NCBI GenBank assembly: GCA_025141675.1
Contig: CP081161.1
Location: 2,764,001-2,828,000 of the forward strand
From: Rhodobacteraceae bacterium S2214
GTDB taxonomy: Bacteria > Pseudomonadota > Alphaproteobacteria > Rhodobacterales > Rhodobacteraceae
Direction of reading: 5' to 3'
Length of the DNA stretch: 64,000 nt
This document shows, one piece after another, positions 1 through 9,401 of the stretch; position 1 is the stretch's first letter; the number at the start of each line of letters is the position of its first letter. The notes under the pieces were generated by a model, which was not told where the DNA came from, did not search any database, and worked only from the letters and a program-made list of their open reading frames with translations. The position numbers and the translations under genes were made by a program.

Positions 1-42
1 TTGGTATTGGCGCAGGATCGCGCGGCTTTCGTCATCAAGCAT
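1..42 (-). CDS. Lrp/AsnC-type regulator, N-terminal fragment cut by the window edge
   Basis: Only 14 codons are visible. Reading leftwards from an ATG at 42 they give MLDDESRAILRQYQ, which runs off the window. This matches the usual opening of Lrp/AsnC winged-helix regulators, and the complete Lrp-type gene at 2510 opens with the same spacing (MLD, then IL, then Q). It lies divergently 131 bp from ilvC, a position that would suit a regulator of branched-chain amino acid synthesis. No strong ribosome binding site is visible. With so few residues the call is tentative. Confidence 0.45.
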   Translation of the reverse strand, partial: MLDDESRAILRQYQ

Positions 43-68
43 AAAAATCACACAAATTTCATGAATGA

Positions 69-1196
<1,128 letters not shown>

Positions 1197-1215
1197 GTTC
1201 TGCTAGAATTGAAGA

Positions 1216-1246
1216 AAGGGCCGTTCCATTGGAGCGGCCCTTTTTT
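1216..1246 (+). terminator. Intrinsic terminator of ilvC
   Basis: A 12-bp stem (AAGGGCCGTTCC paired with GGAGCGGCCCTT, one G-U pair) with a 3-nt loop is followed by a run of six T. It lies 20 bp after the ilvC stop and ends transcription before the convergent phhB. Confidence 0.93.
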
Positions 1247-1268
1247 GTTGCGGTTGTTCTATCGGCTG

Positions 1269-1604
1269 CTAGGCAACCACCGCGTCGAGCTTTGCCGCAC
1301 AGATGAAATCGTTCTCGGACAACCGCCCCAGTTCATGCGATGTGTAGGTGACCTGACAATATCCCCAGCCGAAGGATATGTCGGCGTGATGGCCTTCCTT
1401 ATCGCTGACGAAGGCGGCAAGATTGGCAGTGTAGGTTGCTTTGGCGAACCCTTTGAATGTGAACCGACGCGACAGGCTTTGGCCATCCATGTCGATTTCC
1501 CACGCCGGATCGAGTTGCGATTTGAATTGCGTGATCTCTGCTTCGGTCAAAACAGGCACCCAACCGTCGCATGCCGCGCAAGTCTTTTGTTGCAGATCAT
1601 CCAT
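1269..1604 (-). CDS. phhB: Pterin-4a-carbinolamine dehydratase
   Basis: Dehydrates 4a-hydroxytetrahydrobiopterin, the pterin product of phenylalanine hydroxylase, so the cofactor can be recycled. The 111-residue product has the family signature: KEGHHAD near residues 69-75, then a Trp, then a later TSHELGRLSENDF region with the third conserved His. Its start lies inside phhA: the last 8 bases of phhA (ATGGATGA on the coding strand) contain the phhB ATG, which points to translational coupling. An unusual N-terminal pair of cysteines (CAAC) precedes the fold. It is convergent with ilvC, separated by the ilvC terminator. Confidence 0.95.
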   Translation of the reverse strand: MDDLQQKTCAACDGWVPVLTEAEITQFKSQLDPAWEIDMDGQSLSRRFTFKGFAKATYTANLAAFVSDKEGHHADISFGWGYCQVTYTSHELGRLSENDFICAAKLDAVVA

Positions 1605-2391
1605 CGCCTTTTACCTCGTACGTTGGCGCAAAAAGACCCAGTGATTTTGCGTCGTGGATATCGCGGACAAGATCGCGCTTCGCCGCTTCAATCAGTTGAT
1701 CGACACTATCCAGCACGAAATAGATTGGTTGATTGATGTCGATACGGTAAGGCGTTCGCAGGATTTCAAGGACGTCAAAGTCTTTGCGCACAACGCTTTG
1801 TTCTTCGACCGAATGACGCAGCTCCCCCGGTGATGACGCCAGACCGGACCCGAGCGCTTTGACCGTGTCGCCTTCGCGGATGAGCCCAAATTCGATTGTG
1901 AACCAATACAGCCTGATCAGCCATGCGTAGTCTGATTTGTCACACGCCAACCCTGTTTCCCCGATCTTTTGCGAGAAATCAGCAAGCCGTTTGTCGACAA
2001 GTAGCGGCATATGTCCGTAAATTTCGTGGAAGATGTCGGGTTCTTCAATGTAATCGAAATCTTCCCTGCTTCGGATGAAGGACGCTGCCGGAAAGGTTCT
2101 ATTCGCCAGCATTTGAAAGAACCGCGAAAACCCGATGAGGGCGGGAACCGGTTCAACGGACCATCCCGTCATGCCCATCAGTTTTTCAGAGATTTCGGCG
2201 CATTGCGGCACACGGTCAATTGGGAGCTGAAGCGCTGCCTGACCATCGAGGAACGGTTTTGCGGCATAGTATTCAACATTTGGCTGCTGCTGGGCCACCA
2301 GATCGCGCCAAACCGCATCTTCGTCGGGCGTATAATGAATATGACCTGCGTCGTCAGGGTGCTTGGCGATGTATTTGGTATCTTTGGGCAT
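1597..2391 (-). CDS. phhA: Phenylalanine 4-monooxygenase (pterin-dependent)
   Basis: Hydroxylates phenylalanine to tyrosine using O2, non-haem Fe(II) and tetrahydropterin, which is the entry to phenylalanine catabolism. The 264-residue protein is the compact bacterial form without the eukaryotic ACT regulatory domain. The iron ligands are visible: His122 and His127 in PDIFHEIYGH and Glu167 in WFTIEFGL. It is transcribed with phhB through an 8-bp overlap. The divergent Lrp-type gene 118 bp upstream is the likely regulator. Phe-responsive Lrp/AsnC control next to phhA is common in alphaproteobacteria, but its application here is inferred from position. Confidence 0.96.
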   Translation of the reverse strand: MPKDTKYIAKHPDDAGHIHYTPDEDAVWRDLVAQQQPNVEYYAAKPFLDGQAALQLPIDRVPQCAEISEKLMGMTGWSVEPVPALIGFSRFFQMLANRTFPAASFIRSREDFDYIEEPDIFHEIYGHMPLLVDKRLADFSQKIGETGLACDKSDYAWLIRLYWFTIEFGLIREGDTVKALGSGLASSPGELRHSVEEQSVVRKDFDVLEILRTPYRIDINQPIYFVLDSVDQLIEAAKRDLVRDIHDAKSLGLFAPTYEVKGDG

Positions 2392-2509
2392 TGAGCTCCT
2401 CCTGAGGTCAATGATTGTCCATTATCGGCGAGATTTCCTGCCTCTTCGCTCGCGCATTGATGAAAATGGGGTAATATATTTCTGCATATGCTAATTCTGA
2501 GGGTAATTT

Positions 2510-2968
2510 ATGCTCGATAAATTTGAGAAACTGATCCTGAAATTCTTGCAAGTGGATGGCCGCGCCAGCACACAGGAATTATCGGACGCGGTCGGGTTGT
2601 CAGCGTCCCCCTGCTGGCGCCGCGTCAAACGGTTGGAAGAAGACGGCTACATCAAACGCTATGCCGCCATTCTGGACAGCAAAAAGCTGGGGCTTAGCGC
2701 ATTTGGATATGTGCAGATTTCGTTAGTGGATCACACCGAAGGGTCGATCAAACTGTTCAACGATTTCATTCGGACCAACGAACAGGTGCTCGAATGTGCG
2801 TCGATTACGGGTGATTTCGACTTTCTGTTGAAAGTGGTCGCCGCTGATCCGGAAGCCTTGGAGCAATTCATCATGAAACACATCCTAAGGCTTGGCGTTG
2901 TGCGCACAACGACGACCAATTTTGTTCTACGTCAGATCAAAACATCTGGCGCTTTGCCGATTGACTGA
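2510..2968 (+). CDS. Lrp/AsnC-family transcriptional regulator
   Basis: A 152-residue feast/famine regulator. The N-terminal winged helix-turn-helix (about residues 5-60, with LSASPCWRRVKRLEEDGYI as recognition region) is followed by a RAM/ACT-like effector domain (about 68-145, VQISLVD and CASITGDFDFLLKV). It is divergent from phhA-phhB, and the 118-bp gap between them is the obvious operator region, so control of phenylalanine hydroxylase together with autoregulation is likely. The family is clear. The effector (probably an aromatic amino acid) is inferred from the neighbours only. Confidence 0.92.
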   Translation: MLDKFEKLILKFLQVDGRASTQELSDAVGLSASPCWRRVKRLEEDGYIKRYAAILDSKKLGLSAFGYVQISLVDHTEGSIKLFNDFIRTNEQVLECASITGDFDFLLKVVAADPEALEQFIMKHILRLGVVRTTTTNFVLRQIKTSGALPID

Positions 2969-3007
2969 CAGCTTGCGCCGGATCAACCAGCGTTGGCGCA
3001 GATACGT

Positions 3008-4177
3008 TTAGAGGCTTTTGAGGTATTCGATCTCTTTCTTTTCGTCGCTCGCAGTCCAGCCTTCGTCCATGCATTTGATCAGCAAGGTGATGAAGGATTT
3101 ATCGGCGCTCGCCAGCGCCTTCATTGTCGCCGCATGTTTCGTCCGCATGAGTTTGGAATAGATCACCGCCACATCATCGGCGTCCGAATTATGGTGCTTG
3201 TCCAGCCATTCAAAGATTTTCTTCAAACGGCGCGGGTTGTTCCCCATCTTGGTCAAATAGGTCGCAAGGCCCTTTTCATCCATGCTGGCCGTCATCCGGA
3301 AAGATCCCCAGCGGAAACGGTTCACAACGAATTCGGCGTCTTGGTTCATGTAGATATCGAAACCATGCGAAATCAGGCCCGGCGTGAACCCGACTTTGAC
3401 GCTGGAAAACCCGATGTTGTAGTCGAGCCAAGACACTGGATCGAAGGTGAATGCGTTGTTTGTGCGATCCAAACCCGGCGGCCAATAGCGGCACGGCGAC
3501 CCGAAACTGTTCACTTCCATGTTTTTAATCGCATCCTCGCCAAGCGCCAATGCCACGGCCGTTAGCGCGTTGGACGTGATCAAGTTACCTTGGGAATGAC
3601 AGAAGATTTTCAGCTTGCTGCGTTCCTGCACCGACATTTCAGCGACGTAGCGATAAAGCGATGCGGTCGCTTTGTTGCTAGCCACAAGGCTTTCCATAAA
3701 GTCGATTTTAGTCAGTCCTGACTTTAGCTGCGCTGCCGCTGCGTAGGCTACATCAAACGCCGCGCTCCACGCGCTGAAACTACCTGCCTGCGCGCCAACA
3801 AGAACGCCTTTGTCCATCAGACATTGCCCAAGGTCGGACCAGAAACCGTCCTTCTTGTTATACACCCCGATGACCGGACAGCCCTGCAGCAACGACAGCG
3901 CCAGCGCGCTATCCATATGGTTTTCCCCTGAGTTCGCCATACCGTTAACGAAGACGACTTCGCGGCGATGATCGAACCATGCCATCCCAGAAGCCTCTTC
4001 GTTCACATAGCGATTAATTTCGCCATCTTCGGTCGGCTTAATGTTCTTTTTCATAGAGCTCAGGGCCATTTGGGTACTTTCAATTACTGATACTGGCGGC
4101 ACGTTGGCAATTTTACGCGCATGAAACAACCTTCGATTTAGTTCCACACGAACTTCTTCGCGCGCTGGATTTGCCAC
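3008..4177 (-). CDS. Alpha/beta-hydrolase-fold protein resembling class 3 lipases, function unknown
   Basis: I do not recognise a named family, but the 389-residue sequence shows a serine hydrolase layout. A beta strand VVFVNGM at 74-80 sits in the oxyanion-loop position. A nucleophile elbow CHSQGN has Ser195, followed by a SFGSPC strand at about 224-229. Asp246 lies in FDPVSW and His271 in SHGFDIYM. The order S-D-H and the spacing resemble class 3 (Lipase_3) enzymes. No signal peptide or membrane segment is visible, so it is probably cytosolic or exported by a non-Sec route. The C-terminal 100 residues are lysine-rich and helical. It stands alone, convergent with the Lrp gene. Substrate and role are unknown. 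Confidence 0.7.
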   Translation of the reverse strand: MANPAREEVRVELNRRLFHARKIANVPPVSVIESTQMALSSMKKNIKPTEDGEINRYVNEEASGMAWFDHRREVVFVNGMANSGENHMDSALALSLLQGCPVIGVYNKKDGFWSDLGQCLMDKGVLVGAQAGSFSAWSAAFDVAYAAAAQLKSGLTKIDFMESLVASNKATASLYRYVAEMSVQERSKLKIFCHSQGNLITSNALTAVALALGEDAIKNMEVNSFGSPCRYWPPGLDRTNNAFTFDPVSWLDYNIGFSSVKVGFTPGLISHGFDIYMNQDAEFVVNRFRWGSFRMTASMDEKGLATYLTKMGNNPRRLKKIFEWLDKHHNSDADDVAVIYSKLMRTKHAATMKALASADKSFITLLIKCMDEGWTASDEKKEIEYLKSL

Positions 4178-4233
4178 TGGTCAAGTTGGGCCTGTTATGA
4201 AATCAAACGGCGATCCCATCAAAGGCACCCATT

Positions 4234-5130
4234 GTGACCACCCAACCGACCCCCGCCAATTGGTTTTCCGTCGCCGCCCTTGGCTTGATTTGGGGTGGGA
4301 CGTTTATGGTCGTGGCCATCGCGTTGGAAGGCTACGGGCCGTTGACGGTTGCGGCGGCGCGGACGACACTTGGGTCGCTGGCATTGATCGGAATCATGGC
4401 GGCCATGCGCAGTCCGCTGCCGAAGTTTTCGGGCCAACTGATCAAATATTTACTGGTTATTGGTGTGATGAACACCGCCCTGCCCTTTGCGATGCTCAGT
4501 TGGGGACAGCAGTACGTCCCATCTGCGTTTGCAGGCATTTCGATGACGGCGATCCCGCTTTTTGTCCTACCGCTCGCGCATCTGTTTTCCGATGAAGTCA
4601 TGACCCGACGCAACGCCGCAGGCGTGACGCTTGGGTTTATTGGTGCGGTCGTTTTGATCGGGCCGTCCGTCTTGCGGATTGGTACAGGCTGGGAACCATT
4701 GGGCCAGTTGGCCTGCGTGGCTGCCGCCCTGTCTTACGCGATCTCAAGCGTAATGACGCGGCGCTGCCCGCCGATCGATTCAATCACAATGGCAACCATT
4801 CTGATGATCATTGGGGCGACCACGCTCATCCCCGCGATGTTGATTGTCGAAGGCGTACCGCAGATCGCCGATACGCGCAGTACGCTTGCGATTGTGTTTC
4901 TTGGGTTCGTCCCCACAGCGCTCGCGGCGTTGCTGCGCGTCTTTACGATCCGCACCGCCGGCGCCGTTTTCATGACACTTGTGAACTACCAAGTCCCAGT
5001 TTGGTCGATGGTTTTTGGTGCCGTCATCCTAAGTGAAACGCTGCCACTGCGCTTTTTCGCGGCCCTTGCGTTGATCCTGACAGGGCTTGCCATCAGCCAA
5101 TACGCCAGCCTCAAGCGGCTTTGGCGCTAA
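4234..5130 (+). CDS. EamA-family (DMT superfamily) transporter
   Basis: A 298-residue inner-membrane protein with about ten hydrophobic segments arranged as two repeated EamA halves. The first half opens with GLIWGGTFMVV and the second with AAALSYAISSV. Members export small metabolites such as amino acids, but substrate cannot be read from sequence. The start is a GTG at 4234 with AAAGG about 8 bp upstream; no better ATG keeps the first helix. It is convergent with glmM, and the intergenic space holds a dispersed hairpin repeat. Confidence 0.88.
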   Translation: MTTQPTPANWFSVAALGLIWGGTFMVVAIALEGYGPLTVAAARTTLGSLALIGIMAAMRSPLPKFSGQLIKYLLVIGVMNTALPFAMLSWGQQYVPSAFAGISMTAIPLFVLPLAHLFSDEVMTRRNAAGVTLGFIGAVVLIGPSVLRIGTGWEPLGQLACVAAALSYAISSVMTRRCPPIDSITMATILMIIGATTLIPAMLIVEGVPQIADTRSTLAIVFLGFVPTALAALLRVFTIRTAGAVFMTLVNYQVPVWSMVFGAVILSETLPLRFFAALALILTGLAISQYASLKRLWR

Positions 5131-5174
5131 TTCTTTTGGCTTCAAATTTCTCGGGGGTATGGGGGCTGGCCCCC
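5131..5174. repeat. Dispersed hairpin repeat, copy A, between convergent genes
   Basis: Begins right after the transporter stop with TTCTTTTGGCTTCAAATTTC, continues TCGGGGG, and ends in the perfect 6-bp hairpin GGGGGC-TG-GCCCCC at 5161-5174. A second copy with the same leader and hairpin lies at 31838-31888, also between two convergent genes. It probably acts as a bidirectional terminator for the flanking transporter and glmM. Confidence 0.75.
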
Positions 5175-5188
5175 AAGCTGTACGCGAT

Positions 5189-6535
5189 TTAGGACGCCGC
5201 CGCTTCGACCTCTGCCACGATCCCGTCGACAACTTCGGTCAATAGATCAGGGTCTTCGCATTCTGCCATGACCCGCACCAAAGGTTCCGTGCCGGATTTG
5301 CGGATTAGCAATCGCCCTTTGCCCACCAATCTGGTTTCCGCGTCCGCGATTGCACCTGTCACGTTAGCCGCTTCGAGCGGGTTTTGCCCTGCTGCGTAGC
5401 GCACGTTTTTCAGCAATTGCGGCACAGTTTCAAAGGTTTCAGTCAGTTCGCTGGCCTTTTTGCCGCTATCAATCATCGCGGCAAGGAACTGGATACCTGC
5501 CAGCAAGCCATCACCCGTGGTCGCGTAATCCGTCATCACGATGTGACCGGACTGTTCGCCGCCAAGGTTGAACCCCTTTTCGCGCATCGCTTCAACTACG
5601 TAGCGGTCGCCAACAGCAGTCCGTTCCAAATGCAGCCCCTTGCCCGTCAGATACCGTTCGAGACCAAGGTTGGACATCACGGTCGCAACAAGCGTATCGC
5701 CTTGCAAACGCCCCTCTGCGGCCCAGCGCGACGCCATCAGCGCCATCAACTGATCGCCGTCTGCGACCTTGCCGGTCTCGTCCAAAATCATCACGCGATC
5801 CGCGTCACCGTCGAGGCAAATCCCCACATCCGCGCCGTGCGACACGATGGTTTCCGCCGCTAACGTCGGGTGCGTCGACCCGCAGCCATCGTTGATGTTG
5901 TATCCGTTTGGGCTGACGCCCACTGGGATCACTGTTGCCCCCATTTCCCACAGGACTTCGGGCGCCACGCGGTGTGCTGCGCCATTTGCGCAGTCGATCA
6001 CAACTTTCAGACCATCAAGCCGCATGCCCGACGGGAACGTGCTTTTAACACGCTCCGCATAGCGGAACCGCCCATCGTCGATCCGTTTGGCCCGCCCGAT
6101 GTTCACGGCTTGCGCCGGTTCAATGTCGCTCGCGATGAGCCGTTCAATTTCGGTTTGCGCTTCGTCGGACAGCTTGAACCCGTCCGGTCCAAAGAATTTG
6201 ATGCCGTTGTCGTGGTGCGGGTTGTGGCTGGCAGAAATCATAATGCCAACGTCGGCGCGCATGGATGTGGTCAGCATGCCGACTGCAGGCGTTGGCACGG
6301 GGCCCAGCAACAGCACGTTCATGCCAGTTGACGTCAGCCCCGCCGTCAGCGCGTTTTCAAACATGTAGCCGGACAGACGTGTGTCTTTGCCGATCACAAC
6401 GCGGTGGCCGTTTGATCCATCATTTCGGAAATAGCGTCCTGCCGCCGCCCCGATTTTCAACGCCATTTCCGCCGTCATCGGGTGAATGTTTGCGGTTCCA
6501 CGAACGCCGTCAGTTCCGAAAAGTTTCTCAGCCAT
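5189..6535 (-). CDS. glmM: Phosphoglucosamine mutase
   Basis: Interconverts glucosamine-6-phosphate and glucosamine-1-phosphate, a step towards UDP-GlcNAc for peptidoglycan and lipid A. The protein has 448 residues. The phosphoserine active-site loop is SASHNPHH (Ser103), the Mg2+ loop is LDGDADRV, and the C-terminal phosphate-binding loop is [12 protein letters not shown], all typical of the alpha-D-phosphohexomutase family. The chosen start [13 protein letters not shown] at 6535 is the universal family N-terminus, so the 5-residue upstream extension is rejected. The ATG overlaps the folP stop by 8 bp (ATGGCTGA), indicating coupling, and folP-glmM order is the same as in enterobacteria. Confidence 0.97.
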   Translation of the reverse strand: MAEKLFGTDGVRGTANIHPMTAEMALKIGAAAGRYFRNDGSNGHRVVIGKDTRLSGYMFENALTAGLTSTGMNVLLLGPVPTPAVGMLTTSMRADVGIMISASHNPHHDNGIKFFGPDGFKLSDEAQTEIERLIASDIEPAQAVNIGRAKRIDDGRFRYAERVKSTFPSGMRLDGLKVVIDCANGAAHRVAPEVLWEMGATVIPVGVSPNGYNINDGCGSTHPTLAAETIVSHGADVGICLDGDADRVMILDETGKVADGDQLMALMASRWAAEGRLQGDTLVATVMSNLGLERYLTGKGLHLERTAVGDRYVVEAMREKGFNLGGEQSGHIVMTDYATTGDGLLAGIQFLAAMIDSGKKASELTETFETVPQLLKNVRYAAGQNPLEAANVTGAIADAETRLVGKGRLLIRKSGTEPLVRVMAECEDPDLLTEVVDGIVAEVEAAAS

Positions 6536-7541
6536 AATCACTTGCCCCACTTAATGCCATTTGCAGGTTCAGCGCCTGCTTTGTTTCTTTGACGTCATGG
6601 ACCCTTAAAATCTGCACACCCTGTGCTGATCCATGCAGTGCCAACGCAATCGACCCACCGAGCCGCTGCATCGCGTCACTTTCGCCGGAAACCTCACCAA
6701 TCAACCGTTTCCGCGACGCACCTAACAGTATCGGCAAACCAAGGTCGTGGTAAATGGCAAGATCCCGCAACAAGCTCAAGTTATGTTGCAAAGTCTTACC
6801 GAAACCAATGCCAGGATCAGTGATTATATTCGGACGGCGAATGCCCGCCGCTTCGGCCACGGCGATCCGATCTGCGAGATGGTCGAAGACGTCGAAAGTG
6901 ACCGCGTCGTAATCGGGATCGTCCTGCATGTCTTCGGGCAGGCCTTGCGAATGCATCAGGCAGATCGGGCAGTCAGCCGCTGCCGCCACCCCTGCCATGT
7001 CAGGGTCAAAACGCATCGCGGAGACATCGTTGATGATGTTTGCGCCCGCTTCGAGTGCGGCTTGCGCCACTGCCGCTTTGCGCGTGTCGATGGAAATTGG
7101 CGTGGTGATCCCTGCCTCACGCATTGCGCGGATGACGGGCGCGGTCCGGTTGATTTCGTCTTGGATCGCAACCTCTGCTGCGCCTGGTCGCGTGCTTTCA
7201 CCGCCAATGTCGAGGATATCTGCATCCTGCGCCATGACCTTCGCACGTGCGACTGCGGCCTCCACGCTTGCGAGTGTTCCGCCGTCCGAAAAGCTATCAG
7301 GCGTCACGTTTAAGATGCCCATGATACGCGGCACATCTAATGTCAGGCCACAGATCGCAGGACGATGTGTGCTGATCCGCGTCTGCGCGTCGGGCGTAAG
7401 ATCATCGATCATGACCTCTTCATCCGCGCCGTCACGGTCCCGCAGGATCGCTGTTTCGGTAAAAACCCAAGCGCTGCCGCCCAAACGCCGCGCGTCGTCG
7501 TAGGGTGTCAGTTGTGGGACTGGCTGGATGTATTGTGTCAA
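6528..7541 (-). CDS. folP: Dihydropteroate synthase with N-terminal extension
   Basis: Condenses 6-hydroxymethyl-dihydropterin pyrophosphate with p-aminobenzoate, the sulfonamide-target step of folate synthesis. The TIM-barrel signatures are clear: [16 protein letters not shown] near residue 75, [21 protein letters not shown], and the C-terminal [12 protein letters not shown]. The protein has 337 residues against about 280 for most enzymes. The extra 65 or so residues are N-terminal ([22 protein letters not shown]), with no recognised motif. It sits between folB (4-bp ATGA overlap) and glmM (8-bp overlap), so all three are translationally linked. Confidence 0.95.
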   Translation of the reverse strand: MTQYIQPVPQLTPYDDARRLGGSAWVFTETAILRDRDGADEEVMIDDLTPDAQTRISTHRPAICGLTLDVPRIMGILNVTPDSFSDGGTLASVEAAVARAKVMAQDADILDIGGESTRPGAAEVAIQDEINRTAPVIRAMREAGITTPISIDTRKAAVAQAALEAGANIINDVSAMRFDPDMAGVAAAADCPICLMHSQGLPEDMQDDPDYDAVTFDVFDHLADRIAVAEAAGIRRPNIITDPGIGFGKTLQHNLSLLRDLAIYHDLGLPILLGASRKRLIGEVSGESDAMQRLGGSIALALHGSAQGVQILRVHDVKETKQALNLQMALSGASDYG

Positions 7542-8452
7542 AGCGAAGTCTCGATCGTTAGGCTGCGCATGGGCACCGTCGCATCTGGTGCGATGTCGCC
7601 GATCACAACCAGTTCTGCCGCGTCGATTTCAGTGGCGAACCAACTGACAAGCGCCAGAGCATCCCGCGCGGATGCCGATGGACCGTCCACTGCATCGAGA
7701 ACGATTTTCGACGGTGCCCAGATGCAGATTTGGCCGTTCTTCATCGCCCAATCAAGTTCGGTCCGCGTTTCGACAACCTTGCAACGGTGATCTTTGGCCG
7801 CCAAGGTCCACGCGTTTTGCTCAATGGCAAGCAGATCAATCCGACGCTGTGTCATGGCGTGATCAGTTGTTGGGACAGGTAATGCACCCGCCCCCACGCA
7901 AAGGATAAGCGGGGCATCTTGGCCGGCAAAGTGATCAATCCAGCCTTTCAGGTTTCCTGACCCGATGGCGTCATTTGACAGGTACACGACGCAGGGGTGC
8001 GGCGCTTCTTGGTGGACTTGCGCGTCAGGTGTCGCCCCGTCGCGCGCGCGGACGATTTCGACACCGAGCGAAAACGGACCACGATCCAGTTTTTCGATCC
8101 GCACGAAAACGCGTTCAGCTTGGGGTTCCAGCAGGATACGTTCGGCCACACGGGCTGCCAATGTTTCCAGCAGATTGATCCGTTCGGCCTGCAGTTCGAC
8201 ACCGATGGCTTCGGTAACGCGGTCATAAGATAGGATACGGTCCACATCGTCATCGATTGGACCGGTCAGCGGCAAGACTTCAACAACGACGTTAAAGCGG
8301 ACGCGCTGTAGCGTGCCGCGTTCCAATTGGAACGCCCCGATTTCCACCTCAACCGTGTAGTCCCGCAATGAAATACGGTCATAGGGCACATCGGCACTGG
8401 CCGCGGCCCGTTCTGATGGATGCGCGAACGCAAGATGGATGTCGTTGGTCAT
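7538..8452 (-). CDS. folB: Dihydroneopterin aldolase fused to an amino-acid-kinase-like domain
   Basis: Residues about 25-137 form a FolB aldolase domain that cleaves 7,8-dihydroneopterin to 6-hydroxymethyl-dihydropterin. Visible are RISLRDYTVEVEIGAF at its start, SYDRVTEAI, NLLETLAARVAERIL and the C-terminal KLDRGPFSLGVEI with the conserved Lys121. Ordinary FolB has about 120 residues, but this product has 304. Residues about 150-304 have a separate fold: VVYLSND, LILCVGAGAL, an HAMTQRRIDLLAI helix, then IWAPSKIV and SWFATEIDAAELVVIGD. That pattern resembles the amino-acid-kinase superfamily, including the MfnE-type enzymes known from C1-carrier biosynthesis. The start at 8452 is chosen because GGAAAGG precedes it at 8 bp; a 60-residue upstream extension is rejected because it overlaps the neighbouring gene and looks non-coding. 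Confidence 0.88.
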   Translation of the reverse strand: MTNDIHLAFAHPSERAAASADVPYDRISLRDYTVEVEIGAFQLERGTLQRVRFNVVVEVLPLTGPIDDDVDRILSYDRVTEAIGVELQAERINLLETLAARVAERILLEPQAERVFVRIEKLDRGPFSLGVEIVRARDGATPDAQVHQEAPHPCVVYLSNDAIGSGNLKGWIDHFAGQDAPLILCVGAGALPVPTTDHAMTQRRIDLLAIEQNAWTLAAKDHRCKVVETRTELDWAMKNGQICIWAPSKIVLDAVDGPSASARDALALVSWFATEIDAAELVVIGDIAPDATVPMRSLTIETSL

Positions 8453-8550
8453 AGGCGTGCCTTTCCGCGCGTGTTGCTTGGCGGAATACGCGCAGATTGC
8501 CGCCCTCGCAAGGTTGTCAAAGGCGACAGGCTGGTCAGGCGTTGCGACGT

Positions 8551-9225
8551 TTAGTTCGACGCTGTGCGTGTTGGCTGACGATAGAACAGGTGAACGCCGT
8601 ATTTCGCAGTGCGCGGGAAGACGCGCGCCCATGACGGGTTCACGGCTGTCGTGTGATAATGCGTGGCACCATCGGTCAGGTTCCGGTCTGCCCCGTCAAT
8701 CAAAAGACGGGCAACTTTACCAACACGACGCCAAGCGGCAGGTTCAGAGATCACCTCTGGCCGTCCGTCACATGTGTAAGTGAATTGGCAGGCGTATTTA
8801 CGGCCCGTGCCCTGATTGATCACGCCGCACAGTGAATTTGGATAGGCGTTGCTGTCGACGCGGTTCATGATGACCTCTGCCACAGCGAAAAGCCCTTTGG
8901 CCGTTTCGCCGCGGGCTTCGAAATACAAAGCCTCGGACAGGCATTGCCACTGTGGGCCGCCGGTCGCTGTTGGCAGGCTGGCGAGATACGCATTGTTGTA
9001 ATCAACGGATTGCGGCGCGGTTGGGATATTTCGTTCGGATGCTGGCGGAAGCGTGGTCAAAGCGGTCAAACGCGCATCAGGGATCACAGCCAAAGCCTGG
9101 CGTTCCTGCCCCAAGAGTGCGCTTAAGCGGCTGGCCAAGACATCTTGTGCCGATGCGGCGCCGCCAGTGAATACCGCACATGCCAAGCCCAATGCCGGCG
9201 CAATGCGTCCAAAACCCAATTTCAT
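8551..9225 (-). CDS. Secreted cell wall hydrolase, SleB/CwlJ type
   Basis: A 224-residue exported protein. The signal peptide (MKLGFGRIAPALGLACAVF, cleavage near AASAQ) is followed by a 60-residue linker and a Hydrolase_2 domain from about residue 90: CLSEALYFEARGE with the catalytic Glu, AEVIMNRV, SLCGVINQG and the C-terminal ATHYHTTAVNPSWA. Such enzymes cleave peptidoglycan glycan strands; in non-sporulating alphaproteobacteria they serve wall remodelling. The start at 9225 is taken because GAGG precedes it and the signal peptide begins there. It lies 98 bp upstream of folB on the same strand and may feed the folB-folP-glmM operon. Confidence 0.9.
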   Translation of the reverse strand: MKLGFGRIAPALGLACAVFTGGAASAQDVLASRLSALLGQERQALAVIPDARLTALTTLPPASERNIPTAPQSVDYNNAYLASLPTATGGPQWQCLSEALYFEARGETAKGLFAVAEVIMNRVDSNAYPNSLCGVINQGTGRKYACQFTYTCDGRPEVISEPAAWRRVGKVARLLIDGADRNLTDGATHYHTTAVNPSWARVFPRTAKYGVHLFYRQPTRTASN

Positions 9226-9401
9226 CGCGACCTCATCGCGTTGCACGTGGTCAAGCCCCACGCAAGCGCTGCCCCTCTAAGGGATCGGGTTCAATGAGTC
9301 TACCCCTGCGGTCCGAAGCGGAATTTCAACTGTTGCATGTTTCCACATAGGCAACAATTAAATGGCAGATCATGCGGTTACAGCATGCAATGCATCTAAA
9401 T

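Noticed and set aside
8453..8632. 60-residue N-terminal extension of FolB
   Set aside because: It overlaps the cell wall hydrolase gene, and a good ribosome site supports the start at 8452.
9226..9401. Possible SRP or 6S RNA between the wall hydrolase and PPDK-like genes
   Set aside because: The region has GC-rich inverted pieces (CCCTCTAAGGG and similar), but the diagnostic GGTCAGG...GGAAGCAGCC motif of SRP RNA and the 6S bulge layout are absent.
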